Shown piece after piece: positions 1 through 11,338 of a DNA stretch of 64,000 nucleotides (position 1 is its first letter; each line of letters starts with the position of its first letter). The translations under genes and the position numbers were made by a program. Below the pieces are notes generated by a model. That model was not told the origin of the DNA and did no database searches. It saw nothing but the letters and a program-made list of their open reading frames with translations. Source of the stretch: Helicostylum pulchrum (taxonomy: Eukaryota; Mucoromycota; Mucoromycetes; Mucorales; Mucoraceae); NCBI GenBank assembly GCA_025677825.1, contig JAIXMO010000029.1, positions 1 to 64,000 of the forward strand, given 5' to 3'.

Positions 1-1655
1 TAGAAGACGACGATGCTGCGCCCTCTGGTGATAAGAACGATGATGCTGATAGTAGTCGTCAAACTTCTTTAGAACCTCAACCAATTGTTGCTAAAAAGAC
101 AATTGTCAAGCGCGATGATGATAGTGATTACGAAGATACACGCGATAAAGATTATTCTGACGATGAAGAATACGAGGGTAAACAAAAGATCTATGTGTGG
201 CCCTCCAAGGCAGATATTGGCATGCGTCTTCGTCGTATCATTGCTGCGTTCTTGAGAGAAAGAGCCAACAGCACTCGTAAGAGAAAGATGCAAGAAAAGG
301 TCGAAAAGAAAGAAAACGATCGTCAATCTCGTCAGCGTCAAAAGGAGTCCCGTGCTGCACAAAGACAACGTACGAAACAAAACGAAGTCTCTAACCGCTG
401 GACAAAGAAAAATAAGAGTGATTTCTTAAAGACTTTAATGTCCTTTGGTGTTGAACGCGATGAGGATGATTTCCAATGGGCTCGTTTTAAGGAAATTGCT
501 GGTCTTGAAAAGAAGACGGATGATTCGTTAACTCTTCATTACAGAGATACATATGCCGCTTGTGAAGACGCTGTCAAACGCTATTTAAGTGAGGGAGGAC
601 TCGCTGCACCTGCTACTGGCGCTGATGTTGAAACTCCTGTTTCTTCCCCTAAAGATAATTTAGATACCATGAGTCGTGAATCAAGTGTTGAGCCTAATGA
701 TGGTAATAAGGATGATGCTGACACCCTTGTGCCCTATGATAAGGCTCGTCGTGCTTTAAAGCGTATCGAGCAAATGAACACCATTCGTGAAAAGGTGATT
801 GTCCACCCTGATCTTGATCAACTCTTACTTAAAGCTAGAAAGACTTCAGGTTTACCAAGGTAAAAAAAAAAAAAAGTATAATAATCAAACGATACAATTA
901 CTAAAAAAAAAATTATATATAGTTGGTGGGAAGTTCCTAAACATGATAAAGCATTATTAGAAGCAATCTGTAAACATGGTATTGGCCGTACGGACTTAAT
1001 TGTGGATGATCCAGAATTACCATTCTACCATGTCAAACAAACACTTTTAGAAGACGGAGACGAAACGGAAGATGATGATGAAAAGAAACTAGATGGTAGA
1101 TTTGTCTGGCCTCGAGATCTTGTTGTTGCTCGTCGCATAGATTCACTCTGTGATTTAGTTTTGAACCCTAAACCTTTAACGATTCGTCAAACTAGAAAGC
1201 GTAAATCAGGTCCAGGTAGTGGTGTAGATGGTAGAAAGAAGAACAAGTCATTACAAGTGAAAAATGAAGAATTGTTAAGTGAAGAAGAAATGGATGAGGA
1301 TGAAGATGAAGAGGAGGAAGAAGAGGTTACTGCTACAACTGCAAACTTATTGTCATCACCTGCTGCTGATGACTATTCCGAATTGTCTCATGAAGAGCCT
1401 CAAAACACAAACCAATATCAAGAGCCGTCCTCATCGCCTCGTGCTGAAGAAGCTTATCCCGATGGACATCAGACACAATACCAAGCTGATTCTCGTCAAA
1501 CACAACAATATCATGCCTCACAATATGTTGATCATCAGTATCCTGCTGCTGCTGCTGGTGAAAATCAACATACTGCTGGTTACCAAGTTGAACCTCAACA
1601 TCAACCTTTTGTGGAACACCATGAAAAAGAAGATTTAATGAAAACTGACGAATAA
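1..1655 (+). CDS. CHD class III (CHD6-9/Kismet-like) chromatin remodeller, C-terminal part
   Basis: The reading frame is open from the left edge of the window, so only the C-terminus is present. Exons are <1..859 and 923..1655, separated by a 63-nt GT-AG intron that restores frame. After an acidic stretch comes a block with VWPSKADIGMRLRR and a SANT/SLIDE-like segment (FGVERDEDDFQWARFKEIAG, KKTDDSL), which matches the region after the helicase in CHD6-9 proteins. The second exon continues with WWEVPKHDKALLEAICKHG and GRTDL..DDPELPF, also typical of CHD7/8. The tail is acidic and then Q/H/Y-rich, and looks disordered. Members of this family are ATP-dependent nucleosome remodellers in the nucleus; the ATPase and chromodomains would lie to the left of the window. 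Family assignment is confident, subgroup slightly less so. Confidence 0.85.
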
Positions 1656-1886
1656 TTTCATTTTCTTTTCTCTCTCACTCTCCATAGGCATGTAATATAG
1701 ATACTTACAAAAAATACAAAAAAAAAAAAACCATTACTTTTATCTCTTTTTTTTTTCTTCTTCTCTCTCTTCCTTCGCTATCTTTTTTAATATTTTACTA
1801 CAATTGTTCATATATACTCTTTTTTTTTTATTGTTATAAATTTAATAAAAATAATGTTTATAATAAGATATTTTTTGTGGTTAGTT

Positions 1887-3854
1887 TTAAAGGGTATAGT
1901 TGAAATCAGGGTGTCTATCACCGACTAATTCTCTTCCGTTAAACTTGTATAATTGAAATTCTCGAGCATCCGAGTTTAATTTCTTGCGACGTTTGTTTTC
2001 TCGATCCAAAAAGCATCTTGTCACTAAGGTAAGGAAACTTTGAAAGACCAAAAAAGTCAAGACGACAAACTTCCCGCTTGTGCGATCTATAAATAAAACG
2101 TCAGGGGAATTAAACTTTTTAAAGTTTCTTTTCTTAATTTTACCATGTAACATTTGACTACCAATAGCACCTCCGATAGATCCTAAAGAAAAGATTATTC
2201 CTAAAGCAACTGCTCTTCTTGTAAAACCGAAACTAAAAAATAAATAAAAAAAAAAATAGTTTTTAGATAAATAATAATGATTAAATAAAAAAGATGTATT
2301 ATTACAAGGTATTGGCAGCCCATGCGATTTTGACAGGGACGTGTGCGTAAACAGCGGCTACAAAAAAGCATGTAGCTATGTAACTTGTATAGCGATAAGA
2401 AGTTGGCAAGAACATTTGTATTAATAGTGCTGCGATTGCTAATGCGTTTATAGATACAAGATGGTATGATCTTTCATAAAACCGGTCTAAACTATATTTA
2501 ATATATTTTGCATGTACATAAAGTACTCTTATTACAAGTGTTTACATACCAGAGCTATAAGATAAGCCAATAGTGAGGATGATGGCCAAGATATAAGGGG
2601 GTGCCATTAATAGTTGATTTGATAGAACAGATGGCTGATTTAGGTCTGATATCAATGTAGGTAAGAATAAGGTAGCTCCTTGGACAGTAGCAGCACCAGA
2701 TATATAAATTAAGATAAATGCATAGGTCTTTACGTCCATTAGGATAGTGCCAAACTGATCCCATGACCAGTCATCATAATTAAATATACCCACATCTATC
2801 CTTATTTTATTTAGTCTGTTGACACACACACACACACACACAACGCAACAACAAAAAATCATGTATGCATTTACATACCAGCTTCTAGTTTCCGAATAAT
2901 AATATTACGTTCTTCAATCATTAAGAATTTTGCGGTACCGATATCGTTTGGTAGGTACCAAGATATAATTAAAGCAACTACGACGCAGGGGCTACCCTGT
3001 ATAATAAATGTCCTGTTTGCAGTCAAAAATAAAAATAAAAGTTATATATACTTTGTATAGAAGATAAAGAATGGACATGTTTATTATACCATTGCCATAC
3101 ATGCATGTATTTGTTACTTGTAATACAGCTCACACCATAAGCAAATAAACCTCCCAAAGCACCGGCCAAGCATCGACATGACCACAAACATCCTAGTCTT
3201 TTACCCAATTCTGATCTTGTGTACCAGAATGATAAGTAATAGACTACTCCAGGAAAGATACCTGCTTCACAAATGCTAATAATTAATCTGGCAATTACAA
3301 GTCCAGTGAAACTAGTACATGCCGCCATAACTGTAGATATAATTCCCCAAACCCTAAAATAATAATAAAAAGTATGAGTCGATTATTTTAGTTTCGTAAG
3401 TGCATATTTTTTTTTTACCCCATAATGATGCCTAACCAATACGAAGGCTTCCATCGTCTCATAATAATATTAGAGGGTATATCAAAGATAATGACAGCGA
3501 AATAAAATACGGCCAGAGACCATTGTGTTTGCGTATTTGAAATGTTTAAATCTGTCGTAAGTCCACTGATCTCGGAAAACTCTGGGCTTGATCTAATTTA
3601 GACTGAGTTAAACAAGGTTTTTTTAAGTTTGCAAAGAAATCATTTCGAACCTGTCTAAAGAAGAAAGTAAATAAAATACACAGAAAATAGGTAATAACTG
3701 AAAATCTATTTTTCTATGTAATAGTATTTTAGCTTTTTCTTTTTAGTTGCTGACATTTGCTACAGTAAAAAAAAAAAAAACGCTTACAATAAAAACCTTA
3801 CAAGATAAGTGGAATAATCCAAACAAATGATGGCCCTGCCTTTTTCGGCGGCAT
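1887..3854 (-). CDS. MFS permease, anion:cation symporter (Dal5/TNA1-like) family
   Basis: A multi-exon gene read on the minus strand, with stop at 1887 and proposed ATG at 3854. In order, exons encode the first TM region ending in LSSLDR, a segment with FDIPSNIIMRRWKPSYWLG, a segment with IARLIISICEAGIFPGVVYY, a loop with MIEERNIIIRKLEAG, the TM7-9 region (DVKTYAFILIYISGAATVQG) and a C-terminal tail ending in NKRRKK...GDRHPDFNYTL. This motif order is that of the Dal5/allantoate-nicotinate permease group, 12-TM plasma-membrane importers of organic anions or vitamins. Substrate cannot be told. The junction between the first exon (MPPKKAGPSF) and the LSSLDR exon does not resolve in frame with the obvious splice sites, so the 5' end is uncertain. 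Confidence 0.75.
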
Positions 3855-4364
3855 TTGATATATTATTATAATAAAGTTGGTTACAGAAGGAAAAGTAAAA
3901 AAAAAAAAAAAAAAAAAAAGTTTACTGTTTAAAAGTATAACAAGAAAAAGAGGGAGCAATACGTACAAAAAAGCCCTGCATTATACTCTTTAGTAGTTCG
4001 TTAAGACACCTCCCTTGTTATGTTTTTTTTTGTCAAGAAGTAACAATACGAACGAAATAAACCAAAACAAATTCGGTCCGTGATTTTAATGCAAGTAGGA
4101 GTGGGGTTGTTGTTGAAAATCATTATTGTACGAGGGTAATACATGAACTCTTTTTCTTTTTTCACATGTGTAATAACAAAGAAGTTCCTTTTTTGAAAAA
4201 AAGAAGAAGAGATAAAGACTGATAATGTAAAAAGTAGTAGTAGTAGAAGTAGAAGTAGTAGTATACAACATATATATTTATATAAAAAAAGGTTAAAAAA
4301 AAAAAAAAAGAAGTGAGATATAAGATAAAAAAAACAAATAAATAAAAAAAAAAGGATTTTTTTT
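3855..4364. other. AT-rich spacer
   Basis: No convincing gene. It contains poly(A)/poly(T) runs and a degenerate AGT/GAA trinucleotide tract at about 4238-4262. It is the upstream side of the MFS gene and the downstream side of the next minus-strand gene. Confidence 0.6.
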
Positions 4365-5398
4365 TTAGAGAGAATTTCTTCTCAAGAGAATACTCTTTCT
4401 TTCAAGTAAATGGATAGGTGGCTGCTGTTGAGGTTGAGATTGTTGTTGTTGTTGTTGTTGGAAATAAAGCTGTTGTTGACGACTATTTCTTTTTTTATAC
4501 ATTTTTGGTCTTTTTTTATTCTGAATGGTCTTAATTTGTTGTTGGTCAAATGTACCTGGTAATAACTTTGTTGTTGACATAGGATTTTTAGGAGTATTTA
4601 CAGCTTTATCAACGACCAGGTTTGTAATGGCGAATATAAAAGCCCAAACGACCATGCCACCTAATGTATTATTATTACCAATATTATTATCGGGTGATGC
4701 TATTGTATCAAATACCATAGATATTAATGCATGAGGTACATGAAGCAGCGGTAATAAAAGTAGAGCAGATAAACGAGAATCAAATGGAGTAGATATCATT
4801 GGTTTTTTAGTGATTTCCCAAGTCACTTTTTCAGGCACCAAATCACGAGAGAGAGAATCAATCATTGCCAAAGAAGAATCAAGTCGTTTAAATGATTCCG
4901 TTATTTCATCACCACTCTTTTGTCTTTTTACAACAGTTGTTCTTGTCGATAAATTGGTGACGGAGGGCCTTGGTACAATAGTTGCTGATGATCTTCTTCT
5001 TACTGATATCAGGGATGAAGAGGAAGGGTAAGAAACTGGTCTACTGGTTTTATGTAATCTCTTTCTTTGTACAGATTCAACTGTTGAAGAAGATAATTTT
5101 CTTACAAGTGGAATACTAGTAATTGTCGTTGCTTTTTCATAGTTGACAGCTTCATTTGCTTCTTGAATTAAATTTGATAAAATGTCGGATATTCGATCAA
5201 ATTGATCATGGTCTTCACCATCTTCATCTTCCGAAGCTGAAGAATCTGATATTAACGCTAAAGCCGAAGCAGGTCTAGCAATTGTGTGACGACGATGTCT
5301 TTTTGTAATATGTTCAGTATTTGTAATTTCACTCTGTTATTTTATGTTAGAATCTGGCATTTTATTAATACAGTCTAAAAAAAGTCTATTACCATCAT
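4365..5398 (-). CDS. Unrecognised protein with serine-rich N-terminus and two C-terminal hydrophobic segments
   Basis: The main exon runs 5333..4365. I propose a tiny first exon, ATGATG at 5398-5393, joined by a 59-nt GT-AG intron in phase 0, giving about 324 residues; the start is an inference. The N-terminal half is rich in Ser, Arg and acidic residues (ISDSSASEDEDGEDHDQFD, SSSSLISVRRRSS). Two hydrophobic stretches follow (ALLLLPLLHVPHALISMVF and GGMVVWAFIFAITNLVV), then a basic, polyglutamine-rich tail. This suggests a two-pass membrane protein with a cytosolic regulatory N-terminus. I do not recognise the family. Confidence 0.55.
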
Positions 5399-5637
5399 TT
5401 GTGTATATATGTGTGAGTAGGGTGTGTGTGAGTAAGGTGTGTAAGTAAGGTGTATGGTAGGGGTTTTGTATAAATATATATATGTATATATAAAAGAATA
5501 AAAGAAGAAGAGAAAAGGAAAAGAAAAAAGAAAAAGAGGGACCTTTATATATACATAGTAGTTTATGTCGAAAATGTTCAAGATCCGAACAGGGATAGAA
5601 AAAAGAAAAAAGGGAACACATGACATTTTTCTTGTGT

Positions 5638-8397
5638 TTACGCTGAAAAGCCTATAGTTGGTTTCTTCTTCTTTTTGCCATCACCAAATTTGGTATCCCA
5701 TTTTCTAATTTCTATTAAGGAATCCATTTCTTCGCTTGAACTAGGAGGAATCATTTTTAAGGCAGTTTCAAAGTGGTTCATATTTAATTGCTGAGGTGTA
5801 TTTGTCTTTAGTTGCTGTTGAGCTGCTGTAAGAGCTGCTGTCACACACACATTTTTTAAATCCGAACCCGAGTAATGTTCCGTCTTTTTAGCCAATTCTT
5901 GTATAGATAGTACATGTATTTCATCCTTTAATAAAATGTTTAAAATCTCTGCACGATCTTCCAGATTAGGCAAGTCAACTACATTTAAACAAAAAGTAAG
6001 TAAGTAAATAAATAAATAAACAAAATATAACAAAAAAATAAAATACCTAAAATACGTCTAGGCATTCGTCTTAATACAGCGTCATCTAAATCAAATGGTC
6101 TATTGGTTGCTGCCATAACAATTACACCTTCATTATTACTTGATAATCCATCCCACTCCACCATAAATTGGTTAATAATTTCTCGATGTGACTTAGATGA
6201 AGAATCTGACCCTCTCTTATTCATTAAACTATCTACTTCATCAATAAATACCACACAGGGGGATAATTTTCTTGCAAGTGAAAATATAGCCTTCACATTC
6301 TTTTCACCTTGACCTACATACATATCATAACTATAAAAAAAAAAAATATGAGAAGAATGAGCATGTGAATTGTTTGTATTACTTTACACATCACTTGCTT
6401 GAATATCAAGCATCCGACTACCACTATCTTTCGCTACTGCTTTAGCCAACATGGTCTAATATAAAATAAATAATCCACTATATAAATAACATTTTGTCTT
6501 GTATCACAAACCTTTCCTGTACCAGGTGGCCCAAATAACAATACACCGGGAACAAAGTTTTTCTTTAAGATACCCTTTTTAAATAAATCTGGACGAATCA
6601 AGGGTAAAGTAATTAAAGATTGAAGACTATCAATTGTCATTTCTGGTGCCCGTACATCCTTGAACGAGCCCTGTACTTTAGCTATCGCATTATATATATA
6701 TAGGGTTAATAATGACAAGTATGTACATACATGTATAAAAAAAGAGACTTACTAGGATCCACTATTCTAGTAATCAACTTGCGCTCATAATCATTACACG
6801 TCTTTCTCAATCGATTCATATCCACACTACCATCCTTTTTTAGCACAAGTGGAGTACCAATATCTTTAAACTTTTTCCAGGTCGTTTCTTGTAGGTCCGA
6901 AACTTGTTCAACAATGTCATGAGCTACCTTGAAATCCTGAAAGTCTAAGTTTGTCTTATTGTGCTCAATAGCATGACCAATAGCAGTTGTCACACGCCGA
7001 TCGACATCCGTTGGTGACCAAACAACCTTTTGAATATTTTCCAATTTTAACAAATCGTTTAACAAGTCTTGCTTTCTTTTAATATCTAACGGGTTCTTTT
7101 GACTGTACATTGCTAATATTTGTTTAGCGTTTATTTCTCGTATTCTCTTTTCTTCATCCGTCTTCATCAACTCTCGCCATTCGTTCCATCGTTCTTCATC
7201 CTGCAGTAATGGGAGTACAGAAATACCACGCATATTAGAAATAGCTGGAATATTATAACTCTCTGTCTTTCCACTAGGGCAATGAGAAGCAACAATCAAC
7301 AACTTGTGTCCCTTTTGCTTTAATTCTTCTACGGCGGTAACAAGCGACTTTAACATAATTCTCGTAAACGCGTCTTCCATACTTCCAAAGTCTCTCAGAT
7401 AAATCATCTTTTCTTTTTCTGAACTGGCAAACAGTCTTTTAAACATGTTTGTATATTTAAACGATACTTGGTTCAATACATTTTTCGATATTTTATGAAT
7501 TTCACTATCTTTATTACTGGTTTCATCAAACAACTCTGCTAAATCCAGTTCCACTGCTTTGGCTCGATTTAATTCTGTATAATCATCTTCATCATCTTCC
7601 TCTTCCTCTTCCTCTTCATCATCATCGGAATCTTGATCCTTTTTAAATAATTCTACTGCGGCTCCTTCTTCTCTAGTTTCATCAATGATACCATCCTCGT
7701 TATCTTCTAATTTTGAATCACCGTCATTATTTTGTCCCAGCGCTAATAATGCATTAGAATCAGGGTCTATGGATGATAGTAATGGTAAAATAGTTGCAAC
7801 TACAAAAAGAGAAAAAAAATCAGTCAAACAGTTTTTTCAGTAACTCTTGTGATAATTACCATCTCGGTTAAAACTATGTTGCGCTAAAAATACAAAATCT
7901 TGTGGATCTAATACAATAAGGTCGGCTTTGTTTTCTGCAGCCAATTTGTTGACAATATGGTCTAATAAATAACATGCTCCTCTATTGGGTATACTGAGCG
8001 CTAAATGGTCAGTATGATTAAAAGCTGCCATCGATCCCTTTCTAAGTAATCCCGACCGAACTGCAAAGGTTAATTCTTTCCAAACGTAGTCTGGTATATA
8101 CGAAGCATACTGGGCTGGTAAAGGTGACAGTTTAGCGTGTTGAATATAGTTTGTCGATAAAAATGACTCTATTTTTTTTTTCGCAAAAAGAAAGTTAACA
8201 AGTGCTTACGAGTTTTTTTTTTTTTTCTTACCTGGTAAAGTAGGTAATTTACGCTTGAGTTTAGCGGATCGATGACGACCTACTGTAGCATTTACTTCAG
8301 TCTTTGTAGATAAACGAACAATGGTTTGACGAGTAGGCTGAGTCCAAAGGTATCCATTCTTGAGTGGTAACCGACTCAATCGACTGAATATGGACAT
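5638..8397 (-). CDS. Mitochondrial AAA+ ATPase (Msp1/ATAD1-katanin clade) with long N-terminal extension
   Basis: Seven exons (8397..8232, 8168..7860, 7799..6753, 6681..6512, 6455..6388, 6330..6047, 5978..5638) sum to 2385 nt, an intact 794-residue frame. The N-terminus (MSIFSRLSRLPLKNG..., many Arg/Ser/Thr, no acidic residues) looks like a mitochondrial presequence. Residues about 60-500 form an extension of unknown fold with an acidic patch of E/D repeats. The AAA core has Walker A GPPGTGK (about residues 558-564), Walker B VVFIDEVDSL (about 613-622) and the NRPFDLDDAVLRR sensor and arginine-finger segment, as in Msp1 and spastin relatives. Related fungal proteins are putative mitochondrial ATPases that remodel or extract proteins; the exact substrate is unknown. 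Confidence 0.85.
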
Positions 8398-8479
8398 TTT
8401 CGTATGTAGAATAAAACAGCTAGAAAAAGAAAAACCCAACTCATGGGTCCAGAAAAAGGACTTCATATTTTTTTTTTTA

Positions 8480-9035
8480 GCTTGTTTGTGACCGCCTTAT
8501 CTCTTTTTTCCCCTCCCCCTTTTTTCCCGAACTCAGGACATACTCTTTGCAACTTTACTCAAGACTTGAGTTCAATAAATATTTGCTTTCAGTTCGCCTA
8601 TGTAAATACTAAAACCCGTACCAGCAGCGAAAGTCATGTCAGTCAGCAAGTACAATCTTGATACAAGAAATAAACACGGCTACTTTAAGCCATTGCATAA
8701 TCCGGGCCATTTTCTCGGTAAAAGTCTTTTATTTGTTGCTTATAAAGTGTGACAAGACCGCATTTGATCTTGAAAGGTCCAAAGTCAAGCAAGAAGCCAT
8801 GGATAGCTGTTCAAAAACAGGCTTTGTCGGCGGATGAATCTATTGAGGTGCGTGTATACATTTTGTGCGTTTTTAAAGTACTAGTTTACATTTTTAAAAA
8901 AAAGCAAGCTAGGCGAGATGAGGATTTAGCAAGAAGACGATCAAATGTGCTTTTGATAAAACCAAAAGTGTACTAGTCGGTTTATTTCCTGGAATTTCTT
9001 TAAGCGTTTTACGGGTAAAGCATGAATTTAAATGT
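8480..9035 (+). pseudogene. Decayed partial copy of the neighbouring TUTase-like gene (16159-17947)
   Basis: From the pyrimidine-rich acceptor-like stretch onward, this segment tracks 16080-16860 almost base for base. Shared stretches include the start-region sequence, AAACACGGCTACTTTAAGCC and the TTTATTTCCTGGAATT block. About 190 nt between the equivalents of 16245 and 16435 are missing, several frameshifts and stops are present, and homology stops near the exon that should carry the nucleotidyltransferase motif. The intron equivalent to 16666-16721 is still there, so this is a DNA-level duplicate rather than a processed copy. No protein is expected. Confidence 0.8.
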
Positions 9036-9119
9036 CAATCACCGACGAAATTAATTTTTCATGCATAGTCAATGCACGAATTGAACGAAGGAAAATATAT
9101 TTATTAAATGGGTTTACCA

Positions 9120-9964
9120 TTAAGACAGTCCTCAAATGCATGCATCTCTAATTATCACTGTCAAAGTCTCTTCATCATCCAAAAGCTTTTTACTCGCTTG
9201 GGTTATTGCTCTTATACAAACAGACCAGAATTGTTCAATGGGATTAAGCTCAGGCGAATACAAGGGAGGAAGGTAAATACAGCCATATCCACGCTTTTCC
9301 ATATATGTTTCTGCTCAATTTTCTCAGAACTATTTATTTCAACAGAATGAAAGTGAGCTCATTTCAATGATATCCTGCATTTTTTCAGTAACATAATTAT
9401 AAAGTGTTGTTTAGAGATGCTGAGGTCGCTGAATTCGTTTGTTAAACTTTCCATCATCTAATCCAAAACCAGTGCAGCGTTTTCATCGACAAGATTGACC
9501 AAAAATACCTCGTAATTCCCATTTAACAATGCAAGCCTACCCACTGGTCTTCCACTGCCAGGTCTTCGAATAATGGTATATTGGGAGTACTTCTCATTTT
9601 GTTTGGCCCAAGTTTGTGCTGTAGAAGGAGGTATGTTCAATTTCTTAGCAATAGCTCGGGTGGACATATCTGTCTGGGTATAGTAATACAAAAACCTCTC
9701 CTTGTCCTCGTCCTTATACCGTCTATACGTCTTACGATTTGGAATTTCAGGATCGGTAATAATAGTCTGGTCTTCAACGGACTCTTCCTTGTCAACTTTC
9801 TTAGACTCTTTCTCTGGTGGTTTGACAAAACTATATTGACCAAATTCCATAACATTTTCCAGCGGAAAAGTTTCATAATCGACATCCATTGGCATTTCGA
9901 CAACCTCATTTCCCTGCTCGTCCATTGCACCTCCTTTCCCATCTTCAAGTATAACGTTATTCAT
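9120..9964 (-). mobile_element. Tc1/mariner (IS630-like DDE) transposase remnant
   Basis: Read on the minus strand, 9964..9458 encodes an acidic N-terminus and a helix-turn-helix segment (STRAIAKKLNIPPSTAQTWA) followed by GSGRPVGR, the usual N-terminal DNA-binding part of such transposases, and ends at a stop codon. Farther along, about 9268-9225, comes LPPLYSPELNPIEQFW, the hallmark block before the third catalytic residue. Between the two parts the first and second catalytic Asp regions cannot be found, and frames change. The element is internally deleted and inactive. No clear terminal inverted repeats were found at its edges. Confidence 0.8.
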
Positions 9965-10098
9965 ACAAAAACGTATGAGGATTCACAACAATTTAGTGAA
10001 GTCGTACAAAGGACAGTTTATTATGAGGTTACACGACATGCGTATCCAACGACATGCATGTTGGGAAGGATTTTCTCTTTTTTCTTTTCCATAACATT

Positions 10099-11037
10099 AT
10101 GTTTAAAAGAGTTAACGCTGGTATCCTGTATAAAGAATGGCTGGAAACTGCTCATTTGATTGATCCCCAGTATAATTATTTCTCTTTTGCCCAGTTATGC
10201 AATGAGAATAAATCCACAACAAACACTTATTATATGACTTTAATGAATAAGATTGTGAAGGAAAATCCTGGAAATCGCGGTGCCATCACTGCATTAAATC
10301 AATTTCTTGTAAACATTTAAGCTATGACACAACTTTTGTTTCCGTACTGATTAATTGTTTTTATATCTTATCATAGAAACGGGAAAATACGCAATCGTCA
10401 TTTGGAAAAGAATGTTGTGAATATTGGGAAAGACGCGAAACCTCCGAAGCAACTTCAAAAGCCCACAAAAGAAGGTTAGCTACTTTTCTTCAACTGAATG
10501 AAGATAAGTGTGAAGGAATCGAAGCTATATCGGAAAACGTACTTTTTTGTGTATGTTTGTTTTGCGTAAAATCATTGTATTAACTATTTATATTGATGTA
10601 GGTGCGTGGCAAAAAGACTAATAATGCCGTTCAAAACAATTTGGAAGATGAAGATAACAATGAAGAAGTTCCTGATAATAATGCGCTTGTTAATAATGTA
10701 CCTGATAATAATGCACCTGGTAATAATGAAAAAGACGAAAATGACAGATTTATTCAAGGAAGTAATTAGTACAACAAACAAAATTAGCGATGAGTAAGTG
10801 TTTAGCTAGGTGACATGTTAAAAGCTTTCATTTACTCACTTGAAACTTTTTTTATGCCTTTTCAGATTGAGAAGTTTCCAAATCCTCTTATTCGATGACA
10901 AGGGTGTAGCTGTATTACTGAAAGATATCTTAGGTGAAAAGACTTACTGGCGAATAAAAGCAGAAACATCGCTGTTGATGTATAATATGTCGCCTTTTTG
11001 TAGCGATTTAATTTCTTTGGTGACTGAAGCTCCCTAA
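10099..11037 (+). pseudogene. Lineage-specific hypothetical gene, probably frameshifted
   Basis: Three exons with good GT-AG borders (10099..10308, 10377..10538, 10602..10769) give a frame starting MFKRVNAGILYKEWLETAH and ending in an Asn-rich linker with VPDNNA repeats. The exon frame then stops at 10767, but the overlapping frame carries on plausibly (EVISTTNKISDE), meets a donor at about 10796 and joins after the intron to an exon at 10866-11037 (LRSFQILLFDDKGVAVLLKD...). This pattern suggests a one-base slip near 10740-10765 in a gene that once ran through. I do not recognise the family. Confidence 0.45.
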
Positions 11038-11055
11038 GCCCGTCATTTTTACGAA

Positions 11056-11110
11056 ACACTACGGCGAAAAAAAGCGCTTATCGCTAATCACTGGTGCTTA
11101 AATAATCACT
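11056..11110. repeat. Repeat related, in inverse orientation, to the insertion at 11674-11835
   Basis: The sequence CACTACGGCGAAAAAAAG followed by CGCTTA and AATCACTGGTG closely resembles the reverse complement of the end of the block at 11835 (CACTAAGGCGAAAAAAAG, TGCTTA, TACTGGTG). It is either one end of a larger element or a separate fragment of the same small repeat. Confidence 0.55.
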
Positions 11111-11338
11111 GAGTTTTCAATTTCCGAACTTTAAGCCCAGATTTATTTATTTTTCTCAAAAAAAAAAAGATCAAATTATTCGAAACATCGAGACCTTCAC
11201 CAAGAATCTTTATTACAATAGACATCATCCTAGAAATAGAAAGTCACGTTACAGGTATTGACAATTGAATATAAAGAGACACTTTTAGAAAAAAAAAAAC
11301 TAATTCTTTTTTATTTATTTTAAAAACGCAGAAATAAT

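Noticed and set aside
5375..5626. 83-codon frame starting MSCVPFFLF as the first exon of the 4365 gene
   Set aside because: It could splice in phase, but it would start 11 bp after the AAA ATPase stop and is of low-complexity composition; the ATGATG mini-exon is simpler.
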